A stretch of DNA of 64,000 nt. It comes from Aquibacillus koreensis (GTDB lineage Bacteria; Bacillota; Bacilli; Bacillales; Amphibacillaceae). Where the stretch lies: NCBI RefSeq assembly GCF_025154055.1, contig NZ_JAOALK010000056.1, forward strand, positions 1-64,000, in the 5' to 3' direction. The notes below the pieces were generated by a model, which did not search any database, was not told where the DNA came from, and was given only the letters and a program-made list of their open reading frames with translations. The first letter of the stretch is position 1, and every line of letters begins with the position of its first letter. This document shows positions 46,301 to 55,718 of this stretch, in pieces. Both the position numbers and the translations under genes were made by a program.

Positions 46301-46771
46301 TATACTGCGTCGTAACGCAAAAATAGAGTCATATAACGCAAGCGGCCTTGAGAGACCTTATTTCCCTGTTTTTGACCAATTTTGAATCTGAACGGTCATA
46401 CTACGCTATTTTAATAAAATGTTATCGAAATCAATGAAATAAGGGCAAATAACGGATCTGGTGACCGCGAAAACTTGGAAATCTTGGATTTTTGCAAAAA
46501 TAAGGGATCTCATGACCGCCAAGATTCTCTTAGATTTCTGAGCGGCTATGAGGGATCTTATTTTCCTATTTTAGGCCAATTTAAAATCTAAGCGGCTATA
46601 CAGTACGTTATTTTAGCAAAATGCCCAGGTAATCAATGAAATAAGGGCAAATAAGGGATCTGGTAGCCGCTAAAATAATATAAACGAAGATTTCGGACAA
46701 ATAACGGATCTAATAGCCGCCAAAATCGACCATAGATTAGCGGGTAGGATAGTTACTGCACAGTATGGATC
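46301..46771. repeat. Type 2 structured intergenic repeat, copy 2
   Basis: This copy is nearly collinear with 22422-22896 in the same orientation, including the cores starting GCGGCCTTGAGAGACC (46342) and later AAATAAGGGATCTGGTAGCC. It fills most of the gap between ypjD and ypjC (46163-46896), which otherwise holds only promoters. Ends read TATACTGCGTCGTAAC (46301) and GTTACTGCACAGTATGGATC (46752-46771); the latter is the exact reverse complement of 7302-7321 in the type 1 repeat. Confidence 0.88.
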
Positions 46772-46896
46772 AACTGCGATGGAAGTTATTTTGTATTTTA
46801 ACACAAACTAAAATTGTTGTTTTAGTAATTTTTGATTGTTAGAAAATCCTAGGTTGATTATAATAAGTAACGGTAAAGAAAGGTAAAGGTGATGGT

Positions 46897-47769
46897 ATGT
46901 TGTTTGGACTACGGATAAAAAACATTATTTTCATTTTAATAGGTTCTGCTATGTTCTCATTTGGTATTGTTCATTTTAATATGCAAAACAATCTAGGCGA
47001 AGGCGGATTTACTGGTATTACGTTATTATTATATTTCATTTTAAACTGGGATCCAGCTATTACAAATATTGTGTTGAACATTCCTACTTTCATAATTGGT
47101 TGGCGACTATTAGGGAAGACAACATTTTACTACACATTGATTGGCACGCTCTCTGTTTCCTTATTTTTATATATTTTCCAAATACATCAGTTTCAGTTAC
47201 ATATGCAATCAGATATGACGCTAGTAGCATTGTTTGCTGGTGTATCTATTGGTGTTGGCCTTGGGATTATCTTTAAATTCGGAGGCACAACTGGGGGAGT
47301 AGATATCATCGCAAGAATCGTGCATAAATATGTAGGATGGAGTATGGGGAAAACAATGTTTTTATTTGATGCCGTTGTTATCGCTTCTTCCGTCATTTTG
47401 TACTTAGAATTAGTAGAAGGTATGTACACGCTTGTAGCAGTCTACATTGCTGCTAGGGTAATTGACTTTATCCAAGAAGGAGCCTATTCAGCACGTGGTG
47501 CTACTATAATTTCAACACAAAGTGATCTAATTGCTAAGAAGATTATGAAAGACATGGACCGTGGCGTTACCGTCTTGCAAGGAAGAGGAAGCTATACAGG
47601 AGAAAAAAGAGATGTACTGTACTGTGTGGTAGGAAGAAATGAAATTGTACGTTTAAAAAGTATTATTAGTAGCATAGATCCACATGCATTTGTGGCTGTA
47701 TCTTCCGTTCATGATGTTCTAGGAGAAGGATTTACGTTAGATGAAAATAAAAAACCATTATCAGAGTAA
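46897..47769 (+). CDS. ypjC: YitT-family membrane protein YpjC
   Basis: This is a 290-residue membrane protein with about five helices in the first 200 residues (for example IIFILIGSAMFSFGIVHF and VALFAGVSIGVGLGIIFKFGGTTGGVDIIARIV, the YitT signature) and a C-terminal cytosolic DUF2179 domain (RGVTVLQGRGSYTGEKRDVLYCVV). Members may transport small solutes or anions; the substrate is unknown. AAAGGTGATGGT precedes the ATG. It is transcribed opposite to ypjD and yugP and stands alone between a repeat and a shared terminator. Confidence 0.92.
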   Translation: MLFGLRIKNIIFILIGSAMFSFGIVHFNMQNNLGEGGFTGITLLLYFILNWDPAITNIVLNIPTFIIGWRLLGKTTFYYTLIGTLSVSLFLYIFQIHQFQLHMQSDMTLVALFAGVSIGVGLGIIFKFGGTTGGVDIIARIVHKYVGWSMGKTMFLFDAVVIASSVILYLELVEGMYTLVAVYIAARVIDFIQEGAYSARGATIISTQSDLIAKKIMKDMDRGVTVLQGRGSYTGEKRDVLYCVVGRNEIVRLKSIISSIDPHAFVAVSSVHDVLGEGFTLDENKKPLSE

Positions 47770-47793
47770 CTATCATGTTTATTAACAAATAAC

Positions 47794-47827
47794 AAAAGAG
47801 CTATCTCAATAGAGATAGCTCTTTTTT
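47794..47827. terminator. Bidirectional terminator between ypjC and yugP
   Basis: A 14-bp stem AAAAGAGCTATCTC / GAGATAGCTCTTTT with a 4-base loop serves the convergent genes. Confidence 0.92.
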
Positions 47828-47833
47828 GTTATT

Positions 47834-48520
47834 TTAATCCTCACTAGCTACAAACATCAGAACGAATCTAATTAACTCAGCAACGGCAACCATAGCAGCT
47901 GCTACATAAGTTAAAGCTGCAGCATTTAATACTTTCTTCGTTTGTCTTTCCTCATTATTTCGAATGACACCACTAGAAACTAATTGGCCCATCGCCCGAT
48001 TAGATGCATCAAACTCAACAGGCAATGTGACTAATTGGAATAATACGGCAAAAGCCATGAAGACCACACCGATTAACACTAAATTCATTAATCCCATTAT
48101 CGCTCCAGCAATAATTAAGATAAAGGACATCTTATCCCCTAAGCTAGCGATTGGGAAAAGTGCATGTCGAAAACGTAAAAATGAATAAGCTTCTGCATCC
48201 TGTATCGCATGCCCTACTTCATGAGCTGCAATTGCTGCAGCAGCCATAGAATGACCATGATAATTATCAGTCGATAAACGCACCACTTTTTTTCTAGGGT
48301 CATAATGATCGGACAGCGTTCCTTTTGTTTCTTCTATTGTTACGCTAAATAGCCCATTATCATCAAGAATTTTCCTAGCGACTTGTGCACCAGTCATATA
48401 AGAAGAAGTGGCAACCTTTGCATATTTTTTGTATGTGCTTTTTACCCTTGACTGTGCCCATAATGGGATAATCATCAATAGAGCGATGTAGATAAGATAA
48501 CCACCTAATCCACCAAACAT
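47834..48520 (-). CDS. yugP: YugP-type zinc membrane metallopeptidase
   Basis: This is a 228-residue membrane protease-like protein. It has an N-terminal helix (LIYIALLMIIPLWAQS), the zinc motif HEVGHAIQDAEAY after AAAAIAAHE, and three further helices near the C-terminus. Family members are putative neutral zinc metallopeptidases; substrates are unknown. The ATG at 48520 follows GGAGGA, whereas a longer frame upstream lacks a site. It lies 70 bases downstream of ypjB on the same strand. In B. subtilis yugP is elsewhere, so the position is a local feature. Confidence 0.88.
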   Translation of the reverse strand: MFGGLGGYLIYIALLMIIPLWAQSRVKSTYKKYAKVATSSYMTGAQVARKILDDNGLFSVTIEETKGTLSDHYDPRKKVVRLSTDNYHGHSMAAAAIAAHEVGHAIQDAEAYSFLRFRHALFPIASLGDKMSFILIIAGAIMGLMNLVLIGVVFMAFAVLFQLVTLPVEFDASNRAMGQLVSSGVIRNNEERQTKKVLNAAALTYVAAAMVAVAELIRFVLMFVASED

Positions 48521-48590
48521 GTGCATTCCTCCATCTAAAATTCCTTGTCTATCTAAGGTCAATTTTAGTCAAAAAATATAAGTTAGTCAA

Positions 48591-49355
48591 CTAATTTGTC
48601 ATTTGTTCGTTTTGCTTTTCCCCTTTATACTTTTTCCAAGTCACATAAGATAATGTAACAGTAATACAACCACCTACTACAGAAAGAAGCCATATGAAAT
48701 TCAGACGACCCTTGCTGCTTGCACTTAGTTTTTCAATAAGTTGGGTTTGGTAAAATACTGTTTTTAATTCATCTGACCCACCTGAAAGACGATCGTATTC
48801 CGATAATGTTTGAAAAGAAGCTGTAAGCTCTGAAAATTGATCCGGTTCTAAAGCGACATGTAATGCCGGCTTCATAATCTCCCATTCCTCTATTACTTGA
48901 TCGATTTGATCTTTTGATACTTCTTCCGCTTCAACATATTCATTTAATGTTGTTTGCAGCCTATATTTCCACGTCATCCATAGAGGATTTTTAGCATTTT
49001 CTATAGCATCCACTGCTAACAATAGTGTCTGCGCTTGTCTGCTTTTATACTGGTTAGAGAATGATTGTTCACGGACAACATTTAAGTTATTTGTTACTAA
49101 CTGATTCAATTCGCTCTTCACATCGTCATCTAATCTTTCAAATAATGTGCTTAATTCATGTTCATGATTTGATAAAAGCGTATAAGCTTGTTGAAATCGT
49201 TCTTCGGTCACGTACCTATCATATTGATATATGGTTTGTGAAATATCAGAATGATGTGCACTTACCGTTGTACTATGTAAAAATTGAGACTCTATGCTCC
49301 ATAGTATCCCTATTATGAATATGCTAATAATAATATAATGCTTTTTTTGTTCCAT
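48591..49355 (-). CDS. ypjB: Sporulation-associated protein YpjB
   Basis: This 254-residue protein has an N-terminal signal/anchor (HYIIISIFIIGILWSIES), a long helical extracytoplasmic part, and a C-terminal membrane helix (LNFIWLLSVVGGCITVTLSY) with a short basic tail. It fits the YpjB family, annotated as sporulation-related; a mechanism is not known. AGAGGGG precedes the ATG at 49355. It lies between ypjA and yugP and follows the qcr block as in B. subtilis. Confidence 0.87.
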   Translation of the reverse strand: MEQKKHYIIISIFIIGILWSIESQFLHSTTVSAHHSDISQTIYQYDRYVTEERFQQAYTLLSNHEHELSTLFERLDDDVKSELNQLVTNNLNVVREQSFSNQYKSRQAQTLLLAVDAIENAKNPLWMTWKYRLQTTLNEYVEAEEVSKDQIDQVIEEWEIMKPALHVALEPDQFSELTASFQTLSEYDRLSGGSDELKTVFYQTQLIEKLSASSKGRLNFIWLLSVVGGCITVTLSYVTWKKYKGEKQNEQMTN

Positions 49356-49421
49356 AGAGATCCCCTCTTCCATTCATTCTCTTACAAATGTATGAATGAG
49401 GAGACAAGTTTAGACCAAATC

Positions 49422-50024
49422 TCAAAAATTATAGTGAATCGTACTATTCCTTTTGACTGTAAGGAAATATGCAATTGCGAGGGACAAAATACTTAACCAA
49501 AAAGTAAAGTAACCAATCTCATTCATATACGTGGTTAATGTAGAATAAATCGGCATCATTTCAAACACATAATCAATCACATCATTATGTAATGTCCAAA
49601 TCCCAGCAACAACTAAATGCCTCATTTTTATTTTATAATAAGGAGCATATAGCAAGCCTTGAATTGCCATAGCACCATGAGAAGCAATCAACATATAACC
49701 TGTTGGAGACAAGGAGCCGTTTATAATAAGGGTTAGTATGTTCATAACAACAGCCCACACACCGTATTTAAATAAGGTAACAATTGCTAAAGCCTCAATA
49801 TACGGGACATTTTTACGAAAGATAAAAAATAATAGAAAGATGGTAAAAAATAAGCTAGCAGTAGGGCTATCGGGTACAAATATCAAGAATTTCGCGGGCG
49901 TTATTACTAATTGCCATTCATACCAAATGTACCCATAAATCGTACCAGCAAGGTTTATTAAAAATAACAGGATAAGAAATTCTCGACTCACTAATAGTTG
50001 TCTAAGTCTATGTATCACGTTCAT
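49422..50024 (-). CDS. ypjA: DUF1405 membrane protein YpjA
   Basis: This is a polytopic membrane protein of 200 residues with about six helices (for example FLILLFLINLAGTIYGYIWY and FFTIFLLFFIFRKNVPYIEAL). The order and the conserved NLAGTIYGYIWYEWQL and PDSPTASLFF blocks match YpjA/DUF1405. No function is established. It is downstream of qcrC but separated from it by a terminator and 166 bases, so it may have its own promoter. It precedes ypjB by 66 bases. Confidence 0.87.
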   Translation of the reverse strand: MNVIHRLRQLLVSREFLILLFLINLAGTIYGYIWYEWQLVITPAKFLIFVPDSPTASLFFTIFLLFFIFRKNVPYIEALAIVTLFKYGVWAVVMNILTLIINGSLSPTGYMLIASHGAMAIQGLLYAPYYKIKMRHLVVAGIWTLHNDVIDYVFEMMPIYSTLTTYMNEIGYFTFWLSILSLAIAYFLTVKRNSTIHYNF

Positions 50025-50159
50025 TTTCCTTTCAAAGAGGGTTTATTGGATATATTAGGCATTATACTTTAAATCACCTATATTTACTATGACTAAGAAA
50101 TGATGCACGCTATCAGTGTTCCATAGTTTAGAAACGCTATTTTTCCAATAATAGAATAA

Positions 50160-50182
50160 CCCCTCACCTGTGAGGTGAGGGG
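50160..50182 (-). terminator. qcrABC terminator
   Basis: CCCCTCACC / GGTGAGGGG (50160-50168, 50174-50182) lies after the qcrC stop; on the minus strand it is followed by TTATTCTATT. Confidence 0.78.
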
Positions 50183-50190
50183 CATCTTTA

Positions 50191-50964
50191 TTAATGATCT
50201 TCATTTTCAGCAACTATAAATTCTGCTAGTTGTTGTAATTCTTCCTCAGTTCCATCAAACTGGCCAGCTGGCATGTCACCAATACCATTTACAGCAATAT
50301 CTTTAATCTCATCAACCGAATAGTCAATGCCTATTAAAGAAGGTCCAGACGCACCTTCAAGGTTGCCACCATGACATTGGATACAACTGTTTGCTTCGTA
50401 GACAGCGTAACCATCGCTTTCTGTGTCCACTTGAATAGATCCTGGTGGAATTGGTTTATTTGCAGCTGCCTTTGCTTCCCAATCAACATGAGCCGCAGCT
50501 TCATACGTTAACCAAAATACAGAAATAACACCTAAAATCATCAACGATGTTGTAATAGGACGTTTAACAGGTCTTCTATTTGATCCCTTATCTAGGAATG
50601 GAGCTAGGAAAAGTCCACCAAAAGCTAAACCTGGAATTACAATAGCACCTAAAACAAAGAAATCTCCACCTGCAAATTGATACTTTAGTAATTGATATAA
50701 GAATAAGAAATACCAGTCTGGTAATGGTAAATAAGCAGCGTCCGTAGGATCAGCAGGTCCTTCTAATGGAGCTGGGTGTGCAATAGTTAAGCACAAAAAT
50801 CCAACTAGAAAGACTGCACCAACTAACCACTCTTTTAAGAGAAAGTTCGGCCAAAATGCTTCAGTTTTACCAGGGTACTCAGAATAATCTTTAGGTATAA
50901 ACTTCTTTTTATCGGCAGTAATCCTTGAATCGCCGACAAACTGCATTCCCTTACCCTTTTTCAC
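50191..50964 (-). CDS. qcrC: Menaquinol:cytochrome c reductase cytochrome b/c subunit
   Basis: This is a fusion of a subunit IV-like membrane part (about 1-165, three helices, with PLPDWYFLFLYQLLKYQF) and a C-terminal cytochrome c domain (about 175-257) with the heme site CIQCH and the axial methionine in NGIGDMPAG. It is the electron exit of the Bacillus bc complex. The start is GTG, preceded by AGGAGGG. It is the third gene of qcrABC. The reduced cytochrome c could feed the b(o/a)3 oxidase encoded at 14.5-16.8 kb. Confidence 0.97.
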   Translation of the reverse strand: MKKGKGMQFVGDSRITADKKKFIPKDYSEYPGKTEAFWPNFLLKEWLVGAVFLVGFLCLTIAHPAPLEGPADPTDAAYLPLPDWYFLFLYQLLKYQFAGGDFFVLGAIVIPGLAFGGLFLAPFLDKGSNRRPVKRPITTSLMILGVISVFWLTYEAAAHVDWEAKAAANKPIPPGSIQVDTESDGYAVYEANSCIQCHGGNLEGASGPSLIGIDYSVDEIKDIAVNGIGDMPAGQFDGTEEELQQLAEFIVAENEDH

Positions 50965-50994
50965 AGCTTTCCCTCCTTTTTCATCAGTTAAATC

Positions 50995-51669
50995 TTAAAG
51001 CGGTCCTGAAATACCTTGCTTACGGATCATAATAAAGTGAGCAGCCATTAACCCAAACAGAGCCGCTGGTAAGAAGAAGACGTGGATTGCAAAGAACCTT
51101 GTTAAGGTTTGCGCACCAACAATTTCCGGATCACCTGCTAACAACGTTTTGGTTGCCTCACCAATAAATGGCACACCTTCTGCAATCTCCAATGTTACCA
51201 AAGTAGCAAAGTATGCTTTATTATCCCAAGGTAACAAGTAACCTGTTAAACCTAAACCAAGCATGACGAAGAAAATTAATACACCCACCATCCAGTTTAG
51301 TTCACGTGGTTTTTTGTAAGCTCCTTGGAAAAATACACGTAACGTATGTAGAAACAACATTACTATTACAACACTTGCACCCCAGTGGTGCATACCTCGT
51401 ACAATTTGACCATGGGCAACTTCCGTTTGTAAGTAGTAAACGGATCTCCATGCATTTTCAATATCAGGCACATAATACATAGTTAGAAACATACCTGAGA
51501 GCACTTGAATAACGGTTACAAAGAATGTTAAGCCACCGAAACAGTATACAAATGCAGAAAAATGATGGGCCGGGTTTACGTGTTCTGGAACTTCATGATC
51601 AGCAATGTCTCTCCACAATGGTGTGATATCAACACGCTCATCAATCCAATCATAAATTTTTTGCATCAT
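50995..51669 (-). CDS. qcrB: Menaquinol:cytochrome c reductase cytochrome b subunit
   Basis: This is a 224-residue b6-type cytochrome b with four helices. The heme-ligating histidine pairs lie in RGMHHWGASVVIVMLFLHTLRVFF and in TRFFAIHVFFLPAALFGLMAAHFIMIRKQGISGPL; the GYLLPWDNKAYFATLV segment lines the quinol site. The cysteine needed for heme c_i in b6f-type complexes is not evaluated here. It follows qcrA by three bases and precedes qcrC by 30 bases. Confidence 0.98.
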   Translation of the reverse strand: MMQKIYDWIDERVDITPLWRDIADHEVPEHVNPAHHFSAFVYCFGGLTFFVTVIQVLSGMFLTMYYVPDIENAWRSVYYLQTEVAHGQIVRGMHHWGASVVIVMLFLHTLRVFFQGAYKKPRELNWMVGVLIFFVMLGLGLTGYLLPWDNKAYFATLVTLEIAEGVPFIGEATKTLLAGDPEIVGAQTLTRFFAIHVFFLPAALFGLMAAHFIMIRKQGISGPL

Positions 51670-51672
51670 ATT

Positions 51673-52182
51673 TTATGCCTCCTCTCTCGGTATTGCTTTT
51701 CCTAGGTACAATGTTCCATCTTCAATGCGTTGTTGGAACCTATCTAGAGCTGCGTTAGGTGGAGTTCCAGGTACATTTTCACCATCTTTATAGTACCTTC
51801 CATCATGACATGGACAAAAGAATTGATCTGGATAGTCATCGTTTCCAGCCCATGCTACTACACAACCTAAATGTTTACAAACCGGAGAAAGTGCTACAAT
51901 ACTTCCATCTTCCTGTTTATATACCCATGCACTTTTTGTTACTTCTGATTCATACCATGCGTCTACTTGATCAATGGTCCAATCAACACGCTGTGGTTCA
52001 CTTGTTATTTCATCTACTTGAGCTACAGCTGTAAATTCTCCTTTACCCTGTGGCTGTAGTACTGGATCGATAGCAAATCGAACCATCGGAGCAAGCATCC
52101 CAGCCGCCATAAACCCCCCAACACCAGTAAGTGTATAATTCAAAAATTGACGTCGGGATACTTGATTTCTTTTTTCACTCAT
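51673..52182 (-). CDS. qcrA: Menaquinol:cytochrome c reductase Rieske iron-sulfur subunit
   Basis: This is a 169-residue Rieske protein. A twin-arginine-like N-terminus (SRRQFLNYTLTGVGGFMAAG) gives Tat-dependent membrane insertion. The 2Fe-2S ligands are in CKHLGCVVAW and CPCHDGRY (C-x-H and C-x2-H boxes with the bridging cysteines). It heads the qcrABC operon with a near-consensus promoter about 70 bases upstream. Confidence 0.98.
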   Translation of the reverse strand: MSEKRNQVSRRQFLNYTLTGVGGFMAAGMLAPMVRFAIDPVLQPQGKGEFTAVAQVDEITSEPQRVDWTIDQVDAWYESEVTKSAWVYKQEDGSIVALSPVCKHLGCVVAWAGNDDYPDQFFCPCHDGRYYKDGENVPGTPPNAALDRFQQRIEDGTLYLGKAIPREEA

Positions 52183-52253
52183 CCTTTACCCCCCTCTGTG
52201 CTTGTGGTTATTACTTCATGGTAAATTCTCTCACAGTATACTAGGACATTACC

Positions 52254-52282
52254 ATGATAGCGCAAACGAGAAGCTCGGTCAA
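52254..52282 (-). promoter_or_regulatory. SigA promoter of qcrABC
   Basis: On the minus strand TTGACC (52277-52282), 17 bases, TATCAT (52254-52259). An inverted repeat CATGGTAA / TTACCATG (52217-52224, 52249-52256) overlaps the -10 and the start of the transcript. Confidence 0.75.
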
Positions 52283-52311
52283 TAAATTAAATACTTAACA
52301 TACTATTTTGT

Positions 52312-52770
52312 TTACCAATACGACCGAATTAAGTCCATTACCTCATTTACTTGGTCTTTAATTAGTGCTCTAATTTGATCAGATTGCAAATCGCCACTTT
52401 GTATCGAAGGAAACCATAACAAGTTTCCATTTAGTTCCTGTTCACATTTCTTCCACTTCGAATCGAAAGTTAAAAAGAATATATGTGTAAAAGGATTTTC
52501 TTTGGCGTAATCTACCCATTTGTTTAATCTTTTCGCCTCTTGACTTATTTCTTCATCGGATAGATATGTAAAAACTGGTGTTAATAATATTCTACCTTTA
52601 AAACGCTTCTCTAATTCATTTGCAAATATTTTTACCAATTCGCCTTGAAATACTATTTTTTCTATTTTGCTATCCATTTGAAAGCTGATGGGCAATAAAG
52701 GGACTAGTAGCGTGTCCACATATTCTGTTACTTCCTTGTATTGATTTATATCTGTTTTAGTCCATTGCAT
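52312..52770 (-). CDS. ypiF: DUF2487 protein YpiF
   Basis: This is a soluble cytoplasmic protein of 152 residues matching YpiF (DUF2487) by start (MQWTKTDINQYKEVTEYVDTLLVPL) and place between ypiB and qcrA. It contains FTHIFFLTFDSKW, a beta strand, and a helical end DQVNEVMDLIRSYW. No catalytic residues are recognised, and function is unknown. It ends 30 bases before the qcr promoter and has a gap of 121 bases after ypiB. Confidence 0.88.
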   Translation of the reverse strand: MQWTKTDINQYKEVTEYVDTLLVPLLPISFQMDSKIEKIVFQGELVKIFANELEKRFKGRILLTPVFTYLSDEEISQEAKRLNKWVDYAKENPFTHIFFLTFDSKWKKCEQELNGNLLWFPSIQSGDLQSDQIRALIKDQVNEVMDLIRSYW

Positions 52771-52891
52771 GTATAATAAACCTGCCTTCCAATTTCTCTT
52801 GTTCTACTAAATTTATCATAACAAAAAGCGAATTTCACCTTATAAGGGAAATTCGCTCATTTTATATAACTAAAACCTTTATTCCATTATA

Positions 52892-53473
52892 TTATTGATT
52901 TAATTTTGTGTTTTCTCTGCTAGTTTCAAAGTGCTGCTCTAAATGATATAGTTCTTCAGAGTACTTTTTAAATGCCTCTTTGTCTCGATGATCTAAGGCA
53001 TCATCGATTTTGTTTTGAAGTCGTTCTTTTTGATATTCAAATAGCGAGATTTCTAACACACTTTTTGCAATCCGCTTTTCTTTATTTGTAATAAAAAAAT
53101 CTTCTGGCAAAAATGGGTTATCCTCTAAGACAGCTACGTAAGATGCACATTGGACAGAATTTTTAAAGCTTAGTTGTATATAAATAGGATCATTTCTATT
53201 TAAACGAATATCGTGAAAAGATTTCTCTGCATCTGTTGTGACAATATGATTTTTATAAAAACGAAAAGGTACATCCTTTGAACAATGGGTAGAAATAACT
53301 ATGCCACGTGGACAATAACGAGCTTCCCTTACAAAGTGAACTTTTTTCAACAAGGAATCATGATTTATTAAATAATTAAGAATCCATACACTTTCTCTTC
53401 TTTTCAACTGATAATTACTTAAAAACCATCTTATAAACTCTTTTTTATCCTTTATGGAAACAGACGTACTCAA
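52892..53473 (-). CDS. ypiB: UPF0302 protein YpiB
   Basis: This 193-residue protein is close to B. subtilis YpiB (179 residues). The N-terminal [27 protein letters not shown] is characteristic; the C-terminal part is helical ([32 protein letters not shown]), matching the family's IDEEL-type C-terminal domain. Function is not established. It follows ypiA by 31 bases and is probably read on the aro-ypi transcript. Confidence 0.9.
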   Translation of the reverse strand: MSTSVSIKDKKEFIRWFLSNYQLKRRESVWILNYLINHDSLLKKVHFVREARYCPRGIVISTHCSKDVPFRFYKNHIVTTDAEKSFHDIRLNRNDPIYIQLSFKNSVQCASYVAVLEDNPFLPEDFFITNKEKRIAKSVLEISLFEYQKERLQNKIDDALDHRDKEAFKKYSEELYHLEQHFETSRENTKLNQ

Positions 53474-53504
53474 CTTTGTCCCCTCCTATTTAAAGAGACC
53501 CTCT

Positions 53505-54770
53505 TTATAAGCTGTCCTCATTTTGTTTTAACCGACCGAGGTATTCCTCAATCACCACATCTGTAGGTTCGATCGTGAGGTATTTTGAAAAAACTTCTAT
53601 TGCCTTACTGATCCTCCCTTCTTCTACAAGGAAATATCCATATTCTGAAAGAAAGTCTAAATCACCTTTGAAAGTATTATATGCATCATCATAGAAGTTT
53701 AATGCATCATCATATGATTCTATTTCATTATATGCTCGTGCTAACTCCCATTTATAATAGTCATCTTCTTCGCCAATCTCATTTATATGGGTTAACAAAT
53801 CAATGATGGCCAGTGCATCATTGTCTTGTTTATAATTCTCAACTAAAAATAGGACGGCCTCTTTATAGCCAGGATCAATTGCGACGGCCTCTTTTACATA
53901 ACGGTAGCTATCTAATTTATTGCCGATTCGATTAGCTAGCTTACCAGCAGTAAAAAATAACTCCTTATTAAATTCATCCACTTTTAACCCTTTTAAAGCA
54001 GTATCGTACGCTTCCTGAATCATACCCTCTTCCTCATAAGCGCGTGCAAGATACAAATAAACGGATTGAAATTGTGGATCCAGTTCTAAAAGTTGCTCCC
54101 ACACTTTAATCGCAATATCCATACGATCAGCACGAAAGGCAATGAATCCATAACGAAATAGGTTTTCTGGGTCATCACTTTCTGTTGATTGATAATAATC
54201 TAGGGCTTTTTCAAACTCCCCTGTAGCAGCATATGCCTCTGCAAGACGTACACTAATTTCAACTTCAGAGACAAACTGTTGGGACTCCATAACTTTTTCA
54301 TAATAAGGAATTGCCTTTTGATATTCTCCGTTTGAAAATGCTAATTCCCCTAGTGCAAAGTCAACTAGTGGCTCCATCGGATCAAAATGCTTTGCGTCTA
54401 ATAACTTTTGTTCTGCAACTTCGTACAGTCCTTGTGCTTGATATAAATCAGCCAATTGAATTAATGCCCCTAAGTAACCTTCATCAGTAGGCTTAATAGC
54501 AGCTAATAGGTCAATCGCTTCTTCATCTTCCTCTAGATCTATATGGATCTCTGCCAACATTAACTGTAGTTCAGACTCATTTGGAAATTGTTGTATTAAC
54601 TGAAGTAAGACCATTTTCGCTTCCTCTAACATGCCCCACTGCATATATAATTCTGCTACAGTGAACTTTTCCTCATCGCTTGCCTTTGGTAAAAATTTTT
54701 CTAAAGCTCCAATTGCTTCTTCTGTTTTATCTTGTTCCATTAGCGTAATTGCTTCGTATATTTCTTCCAT
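53505..54770 (-). CDS. ypiA: TPR-repeat protein YpiA
   Basis: This is a highly acidic 421-residue protein consisting almost wholly of tetratricopeptide repeats, for example AELYMQWGMLEEAKMVLLQL, LADLYQAQGLYEVAEQKLLDA and LARAYEEEGMIQEAYDTALKGL, spaced by about 34 residues. It has no signal peptide and no catalytic domain, so it is a scaffold or adaptor in the cytoplasm. The B. subtilis YpiA has the same place. Partners are unknown. It is 17 bases after the unrecognised gene at 54788. Confidence 0.93.
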   Translation of the reverse strand: MEEIYEAITLMEQDKTEEAIGALEKFLPKASDEEKFTVAELYMQWGMLEEAKMVLLQLIQQFPNESELQLMLAEIHIDLEEDEEAIDLLAAIKPTDEGYLGALIQLADLYQAQGLYEVAEQKLLDAKHFDPMEPLVDFALGELAFSNGEYQKAIPYYEKVMESQQFVSEVEISVRLAEAYAATGEFEKALDYYQSTESDDPENLFRYGFIAFRADRMDIAIKVWEQLLELDPQFQSVYLYLARAYEEEGMIQEAYDTALKGLKVDEFNKELFFTAGKLANRIGNKLDSYRYVKEAVAIDPGYKEAVLFLVENYKQDNDALAIIDLLTHINEIGEEDDYYKWELARAYNEIESYDDALNFYDDAYNTFKGDLDFLSEYGYFLVEEGRISKAIEVFSKYLTIEPTDVVIEEYLGRLKQNEDSL

Positions 54771-54787
54771 TCATGCCACCCTTTCTA

Positions 54788-55657
54788 CTACAAGAAGTGC
54801 TTGGGAATAGTAACTGTAGTGTACTCTCCTTTAGCCGCATCTGCTTGCACTACATTACTTGTTTTTATTACTACACCATTCGATACAACGATCACTGGAA
54901 TAGCTTTATGATATCTGAAATTTGATCGATCTTCAATTGATGGGATACTAGAAAGGTCAAATAAATTATAATCAGCACAACCTTGATGTAAGAATTCTCC
55001 TTTATGCGGGGAAATACCTGTTAAACGTAAAATTTCTTTTGAGAGTGGCTCGATTGTTAGCTCATCATAAAATGTTTCAATACTATATTTCTTGCATACT
55101 TTGTCCCAAACTTTAAAGTTTTTCTTGTATTGATCAGACATATACTTGATTGGTGTTTTAGAAAAGCTTTGTGTTTGCTGTATCCAACTCCATTTAACCT
55201 TTTTCAAGCTTTTTTCATCTGGCTCATCAATTAGAATAAAAGGCACTTTTTCTCGACCAAAAAATTTAATTTGTTCTGTAGATAATCTTGATGCGGGAAT
55301 TCGAGGGGCAATCATAAAATCGATAGGTGAAACAGAAGCGAGTTTTTCTTTAAACGCTTGAAATTTTTCGATAAACCTGTGGTTTGTATTTAAAGGTAAT
55401 TGACATATTAATAAAGAACAACCGCGGTGAACATACTTTGTTATCGTATTTTCAATGATACTTTGATCGTACACCGGTTCAGCTAGATCTAGATAGACTT
55501 TTCCTGGCCCAATCCAAAAAGATCTTACGTCCATCTCTTTTGCTCGTTCTTTACTATTTAGCGTTGTTGTGAATTTTTTATCATATACAAATATATCTTT
55601 GGCCGTCCATTGTCCTTCTTCATATACATGGTCACTTGAAAAATAATATACCTCCAT
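54788..55657 (-). CDS. Unrecognised conserved-context protein in the aro-ypi run
   Basis: I do not recognise this 289-residue soluble protein. It begins MEVYYFSSDHVYEEGQWTAK and has a strand-helix alternation of a Rossmann or TIM type: FWIGPGKVYLDLAEPV, CSLLICQLPLN, PIDFMIAPRIPASRL and PFILIDEPDEKSLKKV. Near the end are GEFLHQGCADYNLFDLS and IPVIVVSNGVVIKTSNVV, a pattern slightly reminiscent of amidohydrolase ends but without metal-binding histidine pairs. Codon use is normal. It lies between aroA (61 bases) and ypiA (17 bases), where B. subtilis has no gene as far as I recall. Confidence 0.8.
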   Translation of the reverse strand: MEVYYFSSDHVYEEGQWTAKDIFVYDKKFTTTLNSKERAKEMDVRSFWIGPGKVYLDLAEPVYDQSIIENTITKYVHRGCSLLICQLPLNTNHRFIEKFQAFKEKLASVSPIDFMIAPRIPASRLSTEQIKFFGREKVPFILIDEPDEKSLKKVKWSWIQQTQSFSKTPIKYMSDQYKKNFKVWDKVCKKYSIETFYDELTIEPLSKEILRLTGISPHKGEFLHQGCADYNLFDLSSIPSIEDRSNFRYHKAIPVIVVSNGVVIKTSNVVQADAAKGEYTTVTIPKHFL

Positions 55658-55718
55658 ACCTAATCCACTCCTCTTGGGATTTGTACAAGGTATGAAGGTA
55701 CTTAAGAATCTATGATAG

